This document shows positions 17,153 to 25,789 of a stretch of DNA of 64,000 nt, piece after piece. The translations under genes were made by a program, and so were the position numbers. Below the pieces are notes generated by a model. The model did no database searches. It worked only from the letters and a program-made list of their open reading frames with translations, and had not been told where the DNA came from. Source of the DNA: Chamaesiphon minutus PCC 6605 (lineage in GTDB: Bacteria > Cyanobacteriota > Cyanobacteriia > Cyanobacteriales > Chamaesiphonaceae); NCBI RefSeq assembly GCF_000317145.1, contig NC_019697.1:5282886-5346885 (forward strand), given 5' to 3'. The first letter of the stretch is position 1, and each line of letters begins with the position of its first letter.

Positions 17153-18585
17153 GTAAATGTCGCCCAAAACAGTAAAATTGACACCAACGTCATCACGCCG
17201 ATTAAATTGTCGAATTGCTCTAATACTCGGGGTATTTTTAGTGCCATTCGCTTAAATATAGTGATATAAGCTAACCAACCCCCAGCAATAATTGCGATCG
17301 CTTTAATGGTATTTGTCGGATCGTAAGCCTCAAAATAGACAACATTTGCCACGACTAAGCCACCGATTAGTAAGCCGATTGCTAGCCAAAATCCCAGCTT
17401 AATCGGTTTGGTATTTACACCTGGCTGGTGTGGTAAAAAGATAAATTTAGCAAACGAAATTGCCGTGCCTACCGCCACCACATTCATCGCGATTTCTTGC
17501 CACGGCAAGAGATTTTTCATCGTCAATACCTTCGCCCCAAACCCAGATAGTAATGGGAAGCCAGAAATCGAGAATCCAGCAATCGCCAAGAAAATCCACA
17601 GCGTGCGATCGATTGGTTGATGCTGCAATTCCTTAAAATTACGACTCGGTAAAGCTCCCGCCAGCATAAATAGGCTCGATTTCACCAAGCCATGCGTCAG
17701 GGCATAAAATCCGCTCACTTCAGGAGCCGCCAGCATAAAACCCAATTGGGAAACGGTGTGAAATGCTAACATCCGTTTGGTATCCTTCTCAAATACTGCG
17801 TAGGAAACGCCCAGAACCGCTGTCCCGACCCCGAAAACTCGAATAATGGGGTCAACATCATCCAAAATCAGCGCACACCTAACTAGCGGATATACCCCCG
17901 CTTTCACCACAATCCCCGATAACATCGCTGCAACTGGAGTTTCTGATTCCGATTCGGCTAGCGGTACCCACAAACCAGAAACAAATACTCCACCCTTAGT
18001 CAGTAGCCCCATAAAGATCAGCGCGAGTGCCTCCGGCGGCGATCCGCGCAAACCTGCAAAGGTAAAGGAATGATGCGTTTTATAAACCAGCACCGCACCG
18101 ACTAGATAAAACAACATGCCTACATTACTAACAAACAGATACCGCAACGCCACCCAAATCGTGCGATCTGTGCGCGGATAAGCTATTAACAGTGCCGCAG
18201 CAATGCCACTGACCTCCAAGGCAACATACAAACTGATAAAATCCGTACAGGCAAACGCCGCATTTAAACTGCCATGCAGGATAATTAATTGCCCATAAAA
18301 AAACGCCACCTTCTCAGTTTGCCAACAGTAGAGAATTACCGCCGCCGTGACGAGGGCATTAGTGAGAATAAAATAACCGCTGAGTGAATCTATTAATAAA
18401 GTTACGCCAAAATTATCGAGTAACTGAAGCGCGATCGACGATCGAGAAATGATTAGCTGTAACGCATATCCCACCGAACAGATCGCTGCAAATATTGCCA
18501 GATAGCGATCGAGTTTTGGGAATAAAAAAATTAGAAATCCCGCCACAAATGGGAGAACAATCCAGGCGATCGAGATGGTATTCAT
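17149..18585 (-). CDS. mrpD: Mrp antiporter large subunit (MrpD/NuoL-N-like)
   Basis: 478 aa, about 13-14 hydrophobic segments. The proton-conducting membrane transporter core is recognisable in LYVALEVSGIAAALLIA (acidic residue), LLTKGGVFVSGLWVPLAESESETPVAAMLSGIVVKAGVYPLVR (key Lys and Glu residues) and TKRMLAFHTVSQLGFMLAA. It is homologous to complex I antiporter-like subunits and carries the ion path. Start overlaps mrpC by 4 bp. It is the only large subunit in this operon; other organisms have two (MrpA and MrpD, or D1 and D2). Confidence 0.88.
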   Translation of the reverse strand: MNTISIAWIVLPFVAGFLIFLFPKLDRYLAIFAAICSVGYALQLIISRSSIALQLLDNFGVTLLIDSLSGYFILTNALVTAAVILYCWQTEKVAFFYGQLIILHGSLNAAFACTDFISLYVALEVSGIAAALLIAYPRTDRTIWVALRYLFVSNVGMLFYLVGAVLVYKTHHSFTFAGLRGSPPEALALIFMGLLTKGGVFVSGLWVPLAESESETPVAAMLSGIVVKAGVYPLVRCALILDDVDPIIRVFGVGTAVLGVSYAVFEKDTKRMLAFHTVSQLGFMLAAPEVSGFYALTHGLVKSSLFMLAGALPSRNFKELQHQPIDRTLWIFLAIAGFSISGFPLLSGFGAKVLTMKNLLPWQEIAMNVVAVGTAISFAKFIFLPHQPGVNTKPIKLGFWLAIGLLIGGLVVANVVYFEAYDPTNTIKAIAIIAGGWLAYITIFKRMALKIPRVLEQFDNLIGVMTLVSILLFWATFT

Positions 18586-18932
18586 GGCGTATTTTCCTTC
18601 TCGATTTCACTGGTGTCCAAGGTGGGATGATCCTGTGCCAATTTCATTGCCCCAACCAACATCAGAGCCTGAATCGAAAACCCAATCACGATCGCTGTCA
18701 AAATCACCGATTGGGGCACTGGATCGGCGTAAGTTCCATTATTTTTGGCATTGCCAGCAATCGGTGTAAATAAACCTCCCCGCGCAGCAATCAGCACATA
18801 ATAGGCAATTACCCCAGTACTCATCACATCCATTGCAAAAATTTTCATCACCAAATTTCGCTTAAAAATAATGGCGAAGAATCCACATAATATCGTCGCT
18901 AGTGTAAATGCTTCTAACACGATCGTTGACAC
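18582..18932 (-). CDS. mrpC: Na+/H+ antiporter subunit C (MnhC/MrpC, NuoK-like)
   Basis: 116 aa with three membrane segments. RNLVMKIFAMDVMSTGVIAYYVLIAARGG and DPVPQSVILTAIVIGFSIQALML are the NuoK/MnhC signature. It is the first gene of the operon; 175 bp separate it from the divergent merR gene. Confidence 0.85.
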   Translation of the reverse strand: MSTIVLEAFTLATILCGFFAIIFKRNLVMKIFAMDVMSTGVIAYYVLIAARGGLFTPIAGNAKNNGTYADPVPQSVILTAIVIGFSIQALMLVGAMKLAQDHPTLDTSEIEKENTP

Positions 18933-19107
18933 TTTAGCCTCCCAATTGATTATTTACGATTGACTCTCCAGTTAACTAGTCCGAAACGGTAGAAATGAAG
19001 CTACCATTTTTTGCCAACTCCCCGCTCCCCGCCAAAATAGTACCTAGATTTACGACGTACACTACTAGATACTTTATCTTGGTAAGTGATAGTTTCAATC
19101 GATCGCT

Positions 19108-19521
19108 ATGCGCGCCTTACCAGCAACTACCATCAAAATCGGTGAATTGTCGGCTAGAAGCCAAGTCCCCATTAAAACGATTCGTTACTATGAGGAGATT
19201 GGATTATTACCGCAGCCCGATCGAACCGAAGGTCATTTTCGATTATTTCCGCTGGAGACTGTTTCTCGCTTATTATTCATCAAACGTCTGCAATTATTGG
19301 GTTTGAGCTTGCAAGAAGTCAAAGAATGTTTAACCGTATTCGATCGGGGCGAGCTACCTTGTGCCGATCTGCGAGTTAAGCTAGAGAGCCATATTGAGGC
19401 GATCGATCTCCAAATTCAATCCATGTCGGCGTTGCGTCAGCAACTGGGAGAAATTCTCCAAGACTGGGATGAAAATCCCACACCCCAAGCGAATATTATT
19501 TGTCCAAATTTACAGACTTAG
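19108..19521 (+). CDS. MerR family metal-responsive transcriptional regulator
   Basis: 137 aa. The N-terminal MerR helix-turn-helix is intact (IKIGELSARSQVPIKTIRYYEEIGLLPQPDR). A long dimerisation helix follows from about residue 88 to 120. Cys74, Cys85 and Cys132 are present; Cys85 sits at the start of the dimer helix, like the metal-binding Cys of ZntR/CadR types, and Cys132 is in a C-terminal tail. MerR proteins twist promoters with a 19-20 bp spacer. Such a promoter lies just downstream, in front of the metallothionein-like ORF, which is its probable target. Divergent from mrpC. Confidence 0.85.
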   Translation: MRALPATTIKIGELSARSQVPIKTIRYYEEIGLLPQPDRTEGHFRLFPLETVSRLLFIKRLQLLGLSLQEVKECLTVFDRGELPCADLRVKLESHIEAIDLQIQSMSALRQQLGEILQDWDENPTPQANIICPNLQT

Positions 19522-19525
19522 GGGC

Positions 19526-19557
19526 TTGACTCTCCACTAGAGTGTAGATTGTAAGAT
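19526..19557 (+). promoter_or_regulatory. MerR-type promoter/operator upstream of the metallothionein-like gene
   Basis: -35 TTGACT (19526-19531) and -10 TAAGAT (19552-19557) are separated by 20 bp, longer than normal. Between them lies the perfect dyad ACTCT-N5-AGAGT (19529-19543). This spacer and dyad placement is the classic architecture for MerR-activated promoters. It overlaps the last bases after the merR stop (19521) and is 35 bp before the ATG at 19592. Confidence 0.7.
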
Positions 19558-19591
19558 GCGTTTATTCTCTCAATTGGCAGTACTTTAAGCT

Positions 19592-19744
19592 ATGACTACG
19601 ACATCAATGGTGTGTACTTGCAACCCCTGCACTTGCACAGTTTGTCTGTGTAGCACAATGGTAAAAAATAATTGTTGCTGTACCCCCAAACAGACTACTG
19701 ATAACTCATCGGATGCGGCTAGCTCGATCGATACCAACAGTTAA
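19592..19744 (+). CDS. metallothionein-like Cys-rich protein (50 aa)
   Basis: 50 aa with nine Cys and no His. The cluster reads CTCNPCTCTVCLC (positions 8-20) and then CCC (28-30), followed by a Cys-free polar tail. The N-terminal pattern resembles the first half of cyanobacterial SmtA-type metallothionein (CACEPCLC), but the second, zinc-finger half of SmtA is absent. It would bind soft metal ions (Zn, Cd, Cu). The upstream MerR-type promoter and adjacent merR gene support metal-inducible expression. No Shine-Dalgarno is obvious. The ORF is below common length cutoffs and easily missed. Confidence 0.75.
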   Translation: MTTTSMVCTCNPCTCTVCLCSTMVKNNCCCTPKQTTDNSSDAASSIDTNS

Positions 19745-19775
19745 ATTAATTAATAATTATTAATTAATAATTGGG

Positions 19776-19810
19776 TTTTTAGGGTGGGGTTTAAATCCCC
19801 ATCCTAAAAA
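19776..19810 (+). terminator. hairpin after the metallothionein-like gene
   Basis: TTTTTAGGGTGGGG pairs with CCCCATCCTAAAAA (one G-T pair) around a short AT loop. It lies 31 bp past the stop at 19744. The T run is on the 5' side, so it could also act on the opposite strand. Confidence 0.55.
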
Positions 19811-19822
19811 CGATTCACCTAA

Positions 19823-20274
19823 GAGGATGTCTGAAAACTCAATTCCGTTAAGCTTAAACCCTAGTACATCCCCCCTATCCCCCCTTAAAAAGCTACCGTG
19901 TATACACAAGTCTGATTGACTTCGTTTCTAGATCTAAATCCCCCAAACCCCCTTAAAAAGCTTGCTCAGATCCGGTCAAAGTCCCCCTTTTTAAGGGGGA
20001 TTTAGCGGCTCCCGTAACTCCTTTGGAGTGGCTGCGCCAACGTCGGGTTCCCCGACGGATTAGGGAGACAAGACAGGGGGATTTCTAGGGTTTTCGCTTC
20101 CCTCCAGACTTGTGTATACACGGTAGCTTTTTAAGGGGGGAACCGACTCTTAGTCCCCCTTTTTAAGGGGGATTTAGCGGCGCATCGAACGGGAGGTTCC
20201 CTCCCGTTTGTGTGCGACAAGACAGGGGGATTTACCCACTGCAAACGAAGCAATTAGACTTTTCAGACATCCTC
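19823..20274. mobile_element. 452-bp MITE (non-autonomous, IS5-like ends) with nested repeats
   Basis: Terminal inverted repeats: GAGGATGTCTGAAAA at 19823 and its exact complement ending at 20274 (15-16 bp). Both ends are flanked by TAA (19820-19822 and 20275-20277), consistent with a 3-bp target duplication as in the TNA-target IS5-type elements. There is no transposase gene. Inside is a second perfect 36-bp inverted repeat (19879-19914 and 20105-20140) and a pair of direct repeats beginning AGTCCCCCTTTTTAAGGGGG at about 19979 and 20152. The inner pair suggests one element inserted within another. Confidence 0.75.
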
Positions 20275-20375
20275 TAAAGGAGGGGAATTTAGACCCCTTA
20301 TTCTCGTTAAGCAGTAGATCTGAGGTTGCGATCGTCACCTCATATCTATTATAAATTTGCCAACAGGATTGAAAA

Positions 20376-21761
20376 TTACTCACTAGTGGATTCGATCGGC
20401 GGGGCAGTTTCGACAGATTCACCAAAGGCGACGCGGAGAAATGGTGGAGCGACAAACGTCGTCAGAATCACCATAATAATAATCGACACCTGCAACGGCT
20501 TATCTAAAATACCGCTAGCTGCACCAATCCCGGCAAATACCAAGCCAACCTCACCACGAGGAATCATCCCTACCCCGATCGCCCAACGGTTAACGCCGGG
20601 GATGCCGAATACCGCCCAACCAGTTACTAATTTACCGATCACTGCCACGACGACTAAAAAGACAGCAATTAATAGTCCTGCCCGATTTTCTGGTACGGTG
20701 GGGTTCAAAACGCCCAAATCTGCCCGTGCGCCGACAGTCACAAAAAAGATCGGCACGAGTAAATCGGCGATCGGTTTAATTAGTTCGTCTAACTCGTCTC
20801 TTGCATCGCTTTCATCTAATACTAATCCAGCCGCAAACGCGCCCAAAATTGCCTCCAGATGAATGGCATTGCCTAAAAATGCCATAAAAAAGGCAAAGAT
20901 AAACGCCGGAATAATGATGTTGCCACGAGTTTTTAGTTTCGCGACGATCGATGTAAATGCTTTATTAAAAAAGCCACCCAATAAAATCGAACCGATCAGA
21001 AATACTGTGGCACTGACGATTAAATAAATCACATTCGTCACGTCAATCTCGCCTGTTTTAGCAAGACTAGCAACTACAGCGAGAACGATAATTCCCAGCA
21101 CATCATCAATTACCGCCGCACCGACAATAATTTGACCCTCTTTAGACTTTAGTTGCCCCAACTCCGATAATACCTTCGACGTAATCCCGATACTCGTTGC
21201 CGTCAATGCCGCCCCTGCAAAAATCGCCGGAATCGCTGCCACATGGAAGACGAGCATCAATCCCGCTGTACCCGCAGCAAAGGGCGCAGCCACACCCACA
21301 CAGGCAACCACGATCGCTTGAATCCCTACCTCTTTGAGTTGGCGCAGATCGGATTCTAGCCCAATTTCAAATAGCAGGATAATCACGCCGAGTTCGGCAA
21401 GCACTGAGATTACTTCGCTCTGGGACTCAAATACCGTCTCGATTCCCTCCGGTGAAAGTTGGTTGAGAGCTTGCAGTGCCGTCATCAATAATGAATCCGT
21501 CGCTGCTAGTCCGCCTTCGGGGAAAATCACCAGATGTAAGGCGGAAACTCCGACAATCACACCTGCCACTAATTCCCCCAGTACTGGTGGAAAATCTAAC
21601 TGTTTAGCCACTTCTGAACCAATTTTACTGGCGATAAAGATCGTTACCAGCGTGAGCAATACTCCAGACAAAATAATCGGCGAATATTCTGCTGCGACTG
21701 TCGCCAATAGTGGCGGTGTGCTGACAGCACTCCATAAAGCAAGGGTGTCGTTCAAAAACAT
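20376..21761 (-). CDS. nhaS3: CPA2-type Na+/H+ antiporter (NapA/NhaS3-like)
   Basis: 461 aa with 12-13 membrane segments. The inner repeat contains KQLDFPPVLGELVAGVIVG and VISVLAELGVIILLFEIGLESDLRQL. The ion site appears in ALTATSIGITSKVLSELG followed by IVGAAVIDDVLGI (conserved Asp pair), as in NapA-like CPA2 proteins. A C-terminal tail is short, with no TrkA-N domain, so Kef-type is less likely. Synechocystis NhaS3 has similar length and is a thylakoid/essential Na+/H+ antiporter; the assignment rests on family resemblance. Single gene. Confidence 0.75.
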   Translation of the reverse strand: MFLNDTLALWSAVSTPPLLATVAAEYSPIILSGVLLTLVTIFIASKIGSEVAKQLDFPPVLGELVAGVIVGVSALHLVIFPEGGLAATDSLLMTALQALNQLSPEGIETVFESQSEVISVLAELGVIILLFEIGLESDLRQLKEVGIQAIVVACVGVAAPFAAGTAGLMLVFHVAAIPAIFAGAALTATSIGITSKVLSELGQLKSKEGQIIVGAAVIDDVLGIIVLAVVASLAKTGEIDVTNVIYLIVSATVFLIGSILLGGFFNKAFTSIVAKLKTRGNIIIPAFIFAFFMAFLGNAIHLEAILGAFAAGLVLDESDARDELDELIKPIADLLVPIFFVTVGARADLGVLNPTVPENRAGLLIAVFLVVVAVIGKLVTGWAVFGIPGVNRWAIGVGMIPRGEVGLVFAGIGAASGILDKPLQVSIIIMVILTTFVAPPFLRVAFGESVETAPPIESTSE

Positions 21762-21836
21762 GGGTTTGTTGTAATAAAAACGAAGAAGAATAGAAACATC
21801 ACCGCCACCGATTGAAATCGGGGCTAACTTTACAAA

Positions 21837-21852
21837 GTCCGCGTAGGCGGAC
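21837..21852. repeat. palindrome GTCCGCGTAGGCGGAC
   Basis: A 6-bp stem and 4-nt loop. It is one of several copies in the window (23464-23479, 23490-23505, 25690-25704 with variation) usually next to GATGCAAAG/GCATCAC sequences. Confidence 0.7.
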
Positions 21853-22034
21853 TTCGCATCACGAGCAGAGACTTCCAGTCTCTAGGCTCTTCTTATCCCG
21901 TTGGCGGAGCCTCTCCCATCGGAGAAACTCCCGTTATGTTAAAGCATTAGAGCGATCTAAATCGTTCCTAGTGATGCAAGTCCGCTTTTTTGCAAGTTAA
22001 CCGAATTGTTTGCATTGCTACGAACCTTGAGGAC

Positions 22035-22067
22035 ACATCCCCAACTTCTTCAAGAAGTTGGGGGTGT
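22035..22067. repeat. hairpin with CCCCAACTTCTT arms
   Basis: ACATCCCCAACTTCTT pairs with AAGAAGTTGGGGGTGT (one G-T pair) around a 2-nt loop. No T run, so it may be an interspersed repeat rather than a terminator. Confidence 0.5.
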
Positions 22068-22129
22068 AAGATCGGGCTAGGATAGATTTGTTATCGATCG
22101 TAAGCCTTCAACTTTAACAGTAATCAGCC

Positions 22130-22441
<312 letters not shown>

Positions 22442-22563
22442 TTATTTTGATAATCATAAGAATAGCTTATTTTCTTAAGAACATATTACGAATAGTTTGA
22501 AATTAAGAAAACGCCATTTTTGATAGATTCTTTCTATCGGTTTCAGCAAAAAATTAATTTAAA

Positions 22564-23385
22564 CTAATGAGCATTCCCACTATATAAAAATTCGAGAGCG
22601 CGATTGCGTAAATCGTAATAGCGAGGATCTTCGAGCATTTGTTCGCGATCGCGTGGACGCTCGAAGGGAATCTCTAAAATTTCCCCAATGCCAGCCGATG
22701 GACCTTCTGTCATCATCACTAATCGATCGGCCAGGAATAAACATTCATCGATATCGTGAGTTACCATCAGCACTGTACAGCCAAACTCGCGCACAATTTC
22801 CGAAACTTCTTCCTGCATTTCTTCTTTAGTAATGGCATCTAGTGCGCCAAAAGGTTCGTCTAAAATCAAGACTTCAGGACGCAGACAAAAAGCCCGCGCG
22901 ATCGCCACCCGCTGACGCATCCCACCCGATAATTGGGGAGGAGTTTTTTCCATTGCCTCGCCCAAACCAACCATTGTCAGGGTATCGCGGACGATCCGAT
23001 CTTTTTCCGATTTCGATTTATTGGGATGGACTGAATCTAACCCAAAATAGACATTTTCATAAGCTGTCATCCAAGGCATCAAAGAGTAGTTTTGGAACAC
23101 TACCATTCGCTCGGGACCTGGCTTGGTAATTAACTTACCATTCATGGTGACTTGACCTTCGGTCGGCATGGCAAAGCCAGAAAGTGTATTTAATAAAGTT
23201 GATTTACCGCAACCAGAGTGGCCAATAATACAAATAAATTCGCCTTGTCCAACAGCGAGATCGATATCCTTAATTACGACATTTAATCCCGTTCTAGTAG
23301 GATAAGTTTTAGTAACTTTTTGAAAGCTGATAAAATCTTGTTTAGTATTTTTCGATCTTCCTGGCAGAGGTGCAGTAGCAGTCAT
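22564..23385 (-). CDS. nrtD: nitrate/bicarbonate ABC transporter ATPase, NrtD/CmpD-type
   Basis: 273 aa ABC ATPase. Walker A is GHSGCGKS, the signature is LSGGMRQRVAIARA, Walker B is VLILDEPFGALD and the H-loop is VTHDIDE. The C-terminal extension (RPRDREQMLEDPRYYDLRNRALEFL) is characteristic of NrtD/CmpD. It is the last gene of the operon, 257 bp after nrtC, an unusually large gap that contains a palindromic repeat. It works with the NrtC-type ATPase, permease and binding protein to import an anion (nitrate/nitrite or bicarbonate). Confidence 0.85.
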   Translation of the reverse strand: MTATAPLPGRSKNTKQDFISFQKVTKTYPTRTGLNVVIKDIDLAVGQGEFICIIGHSGCGKSTLLNTLSGFAMPTEGQVTMNGKLITKPGPERMVVFQNYSLMPWMTAYENVYFGLDSVHPNKSKSEKDRIVRDTLTMVGLGEAMEKTPPQLSGGMRQRVAIARAFCLRPEVLILDEPFGALDAITKEEMQEEVSEIVREFGCTVLMVTHDIDECLFLADRLVMMTEGPSAGIGEILEIPFERPRDREQMLEDPRYYDLRNRALEFLYSGNAH

Positions 23386-23456
23386 AGGATTTAAGATTTG
23401 TAATAGTTGATGTTAAAAAGTTGACAGTTAGTCAGCGACTAAAGTCACCGCTAGTG

Positions 23457-23512
23457 GTGCGAAGTCCGCGTAGGCGGACTAGTTTCTTAGTCCGCTTACG
23501 CGGACTTCGCAC
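23457..23512. repeat. long hairpin: inverted pair of GTCCGC palindromes between nrtC and nrtD
   Basis: The 25-bp arms GTGCGAAGTCCGCGTAGGCGG... and its inverted copy (one mismatch) enclose 6 bp. Each arm itself contains the GTCCGC-N4-GCGGAC palindrome. It lies between two genes of one operon. Confidence 0.75.
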
Positions 23513-23642
23513 TCCGAGCAGCGGTTTCTAACCGCTGGAGTTATTGGTATCGCAATTGCCAGGGCGGTTGTTAGGACATTTGGGAGGTTCGATCCCCTGT
23601 CCCCTTTCTCCATCGACAACCCATAACTAGCAACTTGGGTTA

Positions 23643-25613
23643 TTAGTGAATTTCCGCTAGGGTAATATCACGCTTAATTTCGAGATTGTTGAGATAGCGA
23701 ATCGGATCTTCAGCATCGAATTTAGTACCATCGACTAGTTGAATCGAACCGCGACTGTAGGAAATCTCGGTCAAACCTAATTCCCTTGCTGCGGTACTAA
23801 ATACACCGACGCGACAGGTATTTTCGAGTACCTCTACCCAGTTGCGCGGGAAAGGTACATCACCCCACCGCGCCATCTCAACCATGTGCCACAGATGCTC
23901 GGTCCGACTGGGACGATTGACACCATCGCCGAAAAAGACATGATGGGCGACCGATTCTACCCCAGGGACAACATCATTGGGACCCCCAAGATGGATAAAA
24001 TCTAGACTCGTACCGATATATTCTTTGCGGGCTAAGATTTTGCGAATTTCTTCAGCATTAGCGGGATCGGCGCAGTAGCGGCAAGCGTCTAAAAGTGCTT
24101 TGGTGAGCGCGATCGCGGTATTGGGAAACGCCTGTGCCCAATCTTGGCGAAAACCCAAGACTTTGCCGGGATGACCGCTCCAGATATCGATATCGCGGGC
24201 AACGGTAAATCCAATCCCTTCGATCTCAGCGCGGAGGTTCCACGGATCGCCGACGCAGAAACCATCAATTGTGCCGTTTTTCAAATCTACGACCATTTGG
24301 GCGGGCGGAATTTGTTTTAAGTGTAACTCGCGATCGGGATCGATCCCCGCACTTGCCAGCCAATAACGCAGCAAGAGGTTGTGCATAGAGGAAGGGTGTA
24401 CTACACCCATCCGGTGGTATTCATCGGGGGTGGCGCGGATCGCTGCGCGGAAATCGGCGAGGGTTTTGACACCACGCTGCTTAAATTTTTTACCGAGGGT
24501 AATGGCGTTACCATTGCGGCTGATAGTCAGGGAGCTAACCACGGGTGTGCTTTGATTCCCCGCACCGCCAAGGGTAATCCACAGGGGCATTCCCGATGGC
24601 ATGGCTGCGGCATCGACATAACCACCGATCAGTCCATCGACAACCCCGCGCCAACTCGATTCTCTTACCAAGGAGACCTGTTCTAAGCCGTGTTTGACAA
24701 AGAAGCCTTTTTCTTTGGCGATAATCATCGGCGTGCACGCTGTTAAGGGCACGAAACCGAGTTGCAAGTTAACTTTTTCTAACCCGTGGGCGGCAACATT
24801 TTGAACTTTCTGCGCCCGCATTTTCTTGACTTGTTTTTGCTGGTTGAGAAAGTAAATAATTTCGCTGCGGAGCTGATAGTAACTCGGATGTTTAACGGCT
24901 TCCAACCGCTTACGCGGACGGGGAATATCGACATCTAAAATCGAGCCAATTTTGGAAGCTGGGCCATTAGTAAGCATCACCACTCGATCGCTCATCAGTA
25001 CGGCTTCATCAACTTCATGCGTCACCATCAACGCCGAAATTTGATTATCTTCGCAGATTTTGACTAGCTGTTCTTGCAATTTACCCCGCGTCAGGGCATC
25101 GAGTACGCCAAAGGGTTCATCTAATAATAATAAGCGCGGTTGGACAGCTAAAGCGCGGGCGATCGCCACCCGTTGGCGCATCCCTCCAGACATTTCTCCA
25201 GGATATTTGTCAATCTCTTTGGCAAGTCCAACGACATCGACGTAATGCTCGATGATTTCTGTCCGCTCTTGGGCTGTTTTTTCAGTCAGCACTTCATCGA
25301 CAGCAAAAGCGACATTTTCCCTCACTGTCAGCCAGGGTAATAGTGAATAGTTCTGGAAAACAACAATTCGATCGGGGCCAGGTTTGGTAATTGTTAATCC
25401 TTCTAAGGTAACTATTCCTTCTGTCGCTAAATCCAATCCTGCAATCATATTGAGCAAGGTGGATTTGCCACAGCCAGAGTGACCAATCAGGGAAATAAAT
25501 TCACCGCGTTTAATTTGGAGATCGATGCCGCGTAGGGCGATATATTCGCGTCCACCGCCGAGTGGAAAGGTTTTTCCCGCGTCTTTAATATTGACTAATT
25601 CGACTGTTGACAT
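23643..25613 (-). CDS. nrtC: nitrate/bicarbonate ABC transporter fusion ATPase, NrtC/CmpC-type
   Basis: 656 aa. Residues 1-270 are an ABC ATPase (GHSGCGKS, SGGMRQRVAIARA, LLLLDEPFGVLDAL). Residues about 285-656 are a NrtA-like solute-binding domain (VNLQLGFVPLTACTPMIIAKEKGFF, AAMPSGMPLWITLG, DGFCVGDPWNLRAE). In the family the C-terminal domain is regulatory and senses substrate or nitrogen status. The ATPase half looks closer to NrtC than to CmpC as I remember them. It sits 176 bp downstream of nrtB and 257 bp upstream of nrtD. Confidence 0.85.
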   Translation of the reverse strand: MSTVELVNIKDAGKTFPLGGGREYIALRGIDLQIKRGEFISLIGHSGCGKSTLLNMIAGLDLATEGIVTLEGLTITKPGPDRIVVFQNYSLLPWLTVRENVAFAVDEVLTEKTAQERTEIIEHYVDVVGLAKEIDKYPGEMSGGMRQRVAIARALAVQPRLLLLDEPFGVLDALTRGKLQEQLVKICEDNQISALMVTHEVDEAVLMSDRVVMLTNGPASKIGSILDVDIPRPRKRLEAVKHPSYYQLRSEIIYFLNQQKQVKKMRAQKVQNVAAHGLEKVNLQLGFVPLTACTPMIIAKEKGFFVKHGLEQVSLVRESSWRGVVDGLIGGYVDAAAMPSGMPLWITLGGAGNQSTPVVSSLTISRNGNAITLGKKFKQRGVKTLADFRAAIRATPDEYHRMGVVHPSSMHNLLLRYWLASAGIDPDRELHLKQIPPAQMVVDLKNGTIDGFCVGDPWNLRAEIEGIGFTVARDIDIWSGHPGKVLGFRQDWAQAFPNTAIALTKALLDACRYCADPANAEEIRKILARKEYIGTSLDFIHLGGPNDVVPGVESVAHHVFFGDGVNRPSRTEHLWHMVEMARWGDVPFPRNWVEVLENTCRVGVFSTAARELGLTEISYSRGSIQLVDGTKFDAEDPIRYLNNLEIKRDITLAEIH

Positions 25614-25681
25614 AGGTATTTTTAATTTTTGATTGTTAACTCAAGTTGATATCCACTCAAAGTGGTTAAAACCACTCCTCA

Positions 25682-25714
25682 TGATGCAAATCCGCGTAGG
25701 CGGACTTTGCATCA
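25682..25714. repeat. hairpin of the GTCCGC palindrome family between nrtB and nrtC
   Basis: TGATGCAAATCCGC pairs with GCGGACTTTGCATCA, with one base unpaired. It is a second copy within the same operon. Confidence 0.6.
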
Positions 25715-25789
25715 CTAGCGGCGTCTACCCTACGGGAACGCTCCGCGAACAGTCGCTGGAGAACCAAACCGTATCGATCCTCGATCGAG

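Noticed and set aside
19879-20140. CRISPR-like array from repeated CCCCC/AAGGGGG blocks
   Set aside because: The repeats are inverted and too few, with no regular spacers and no cas genes.
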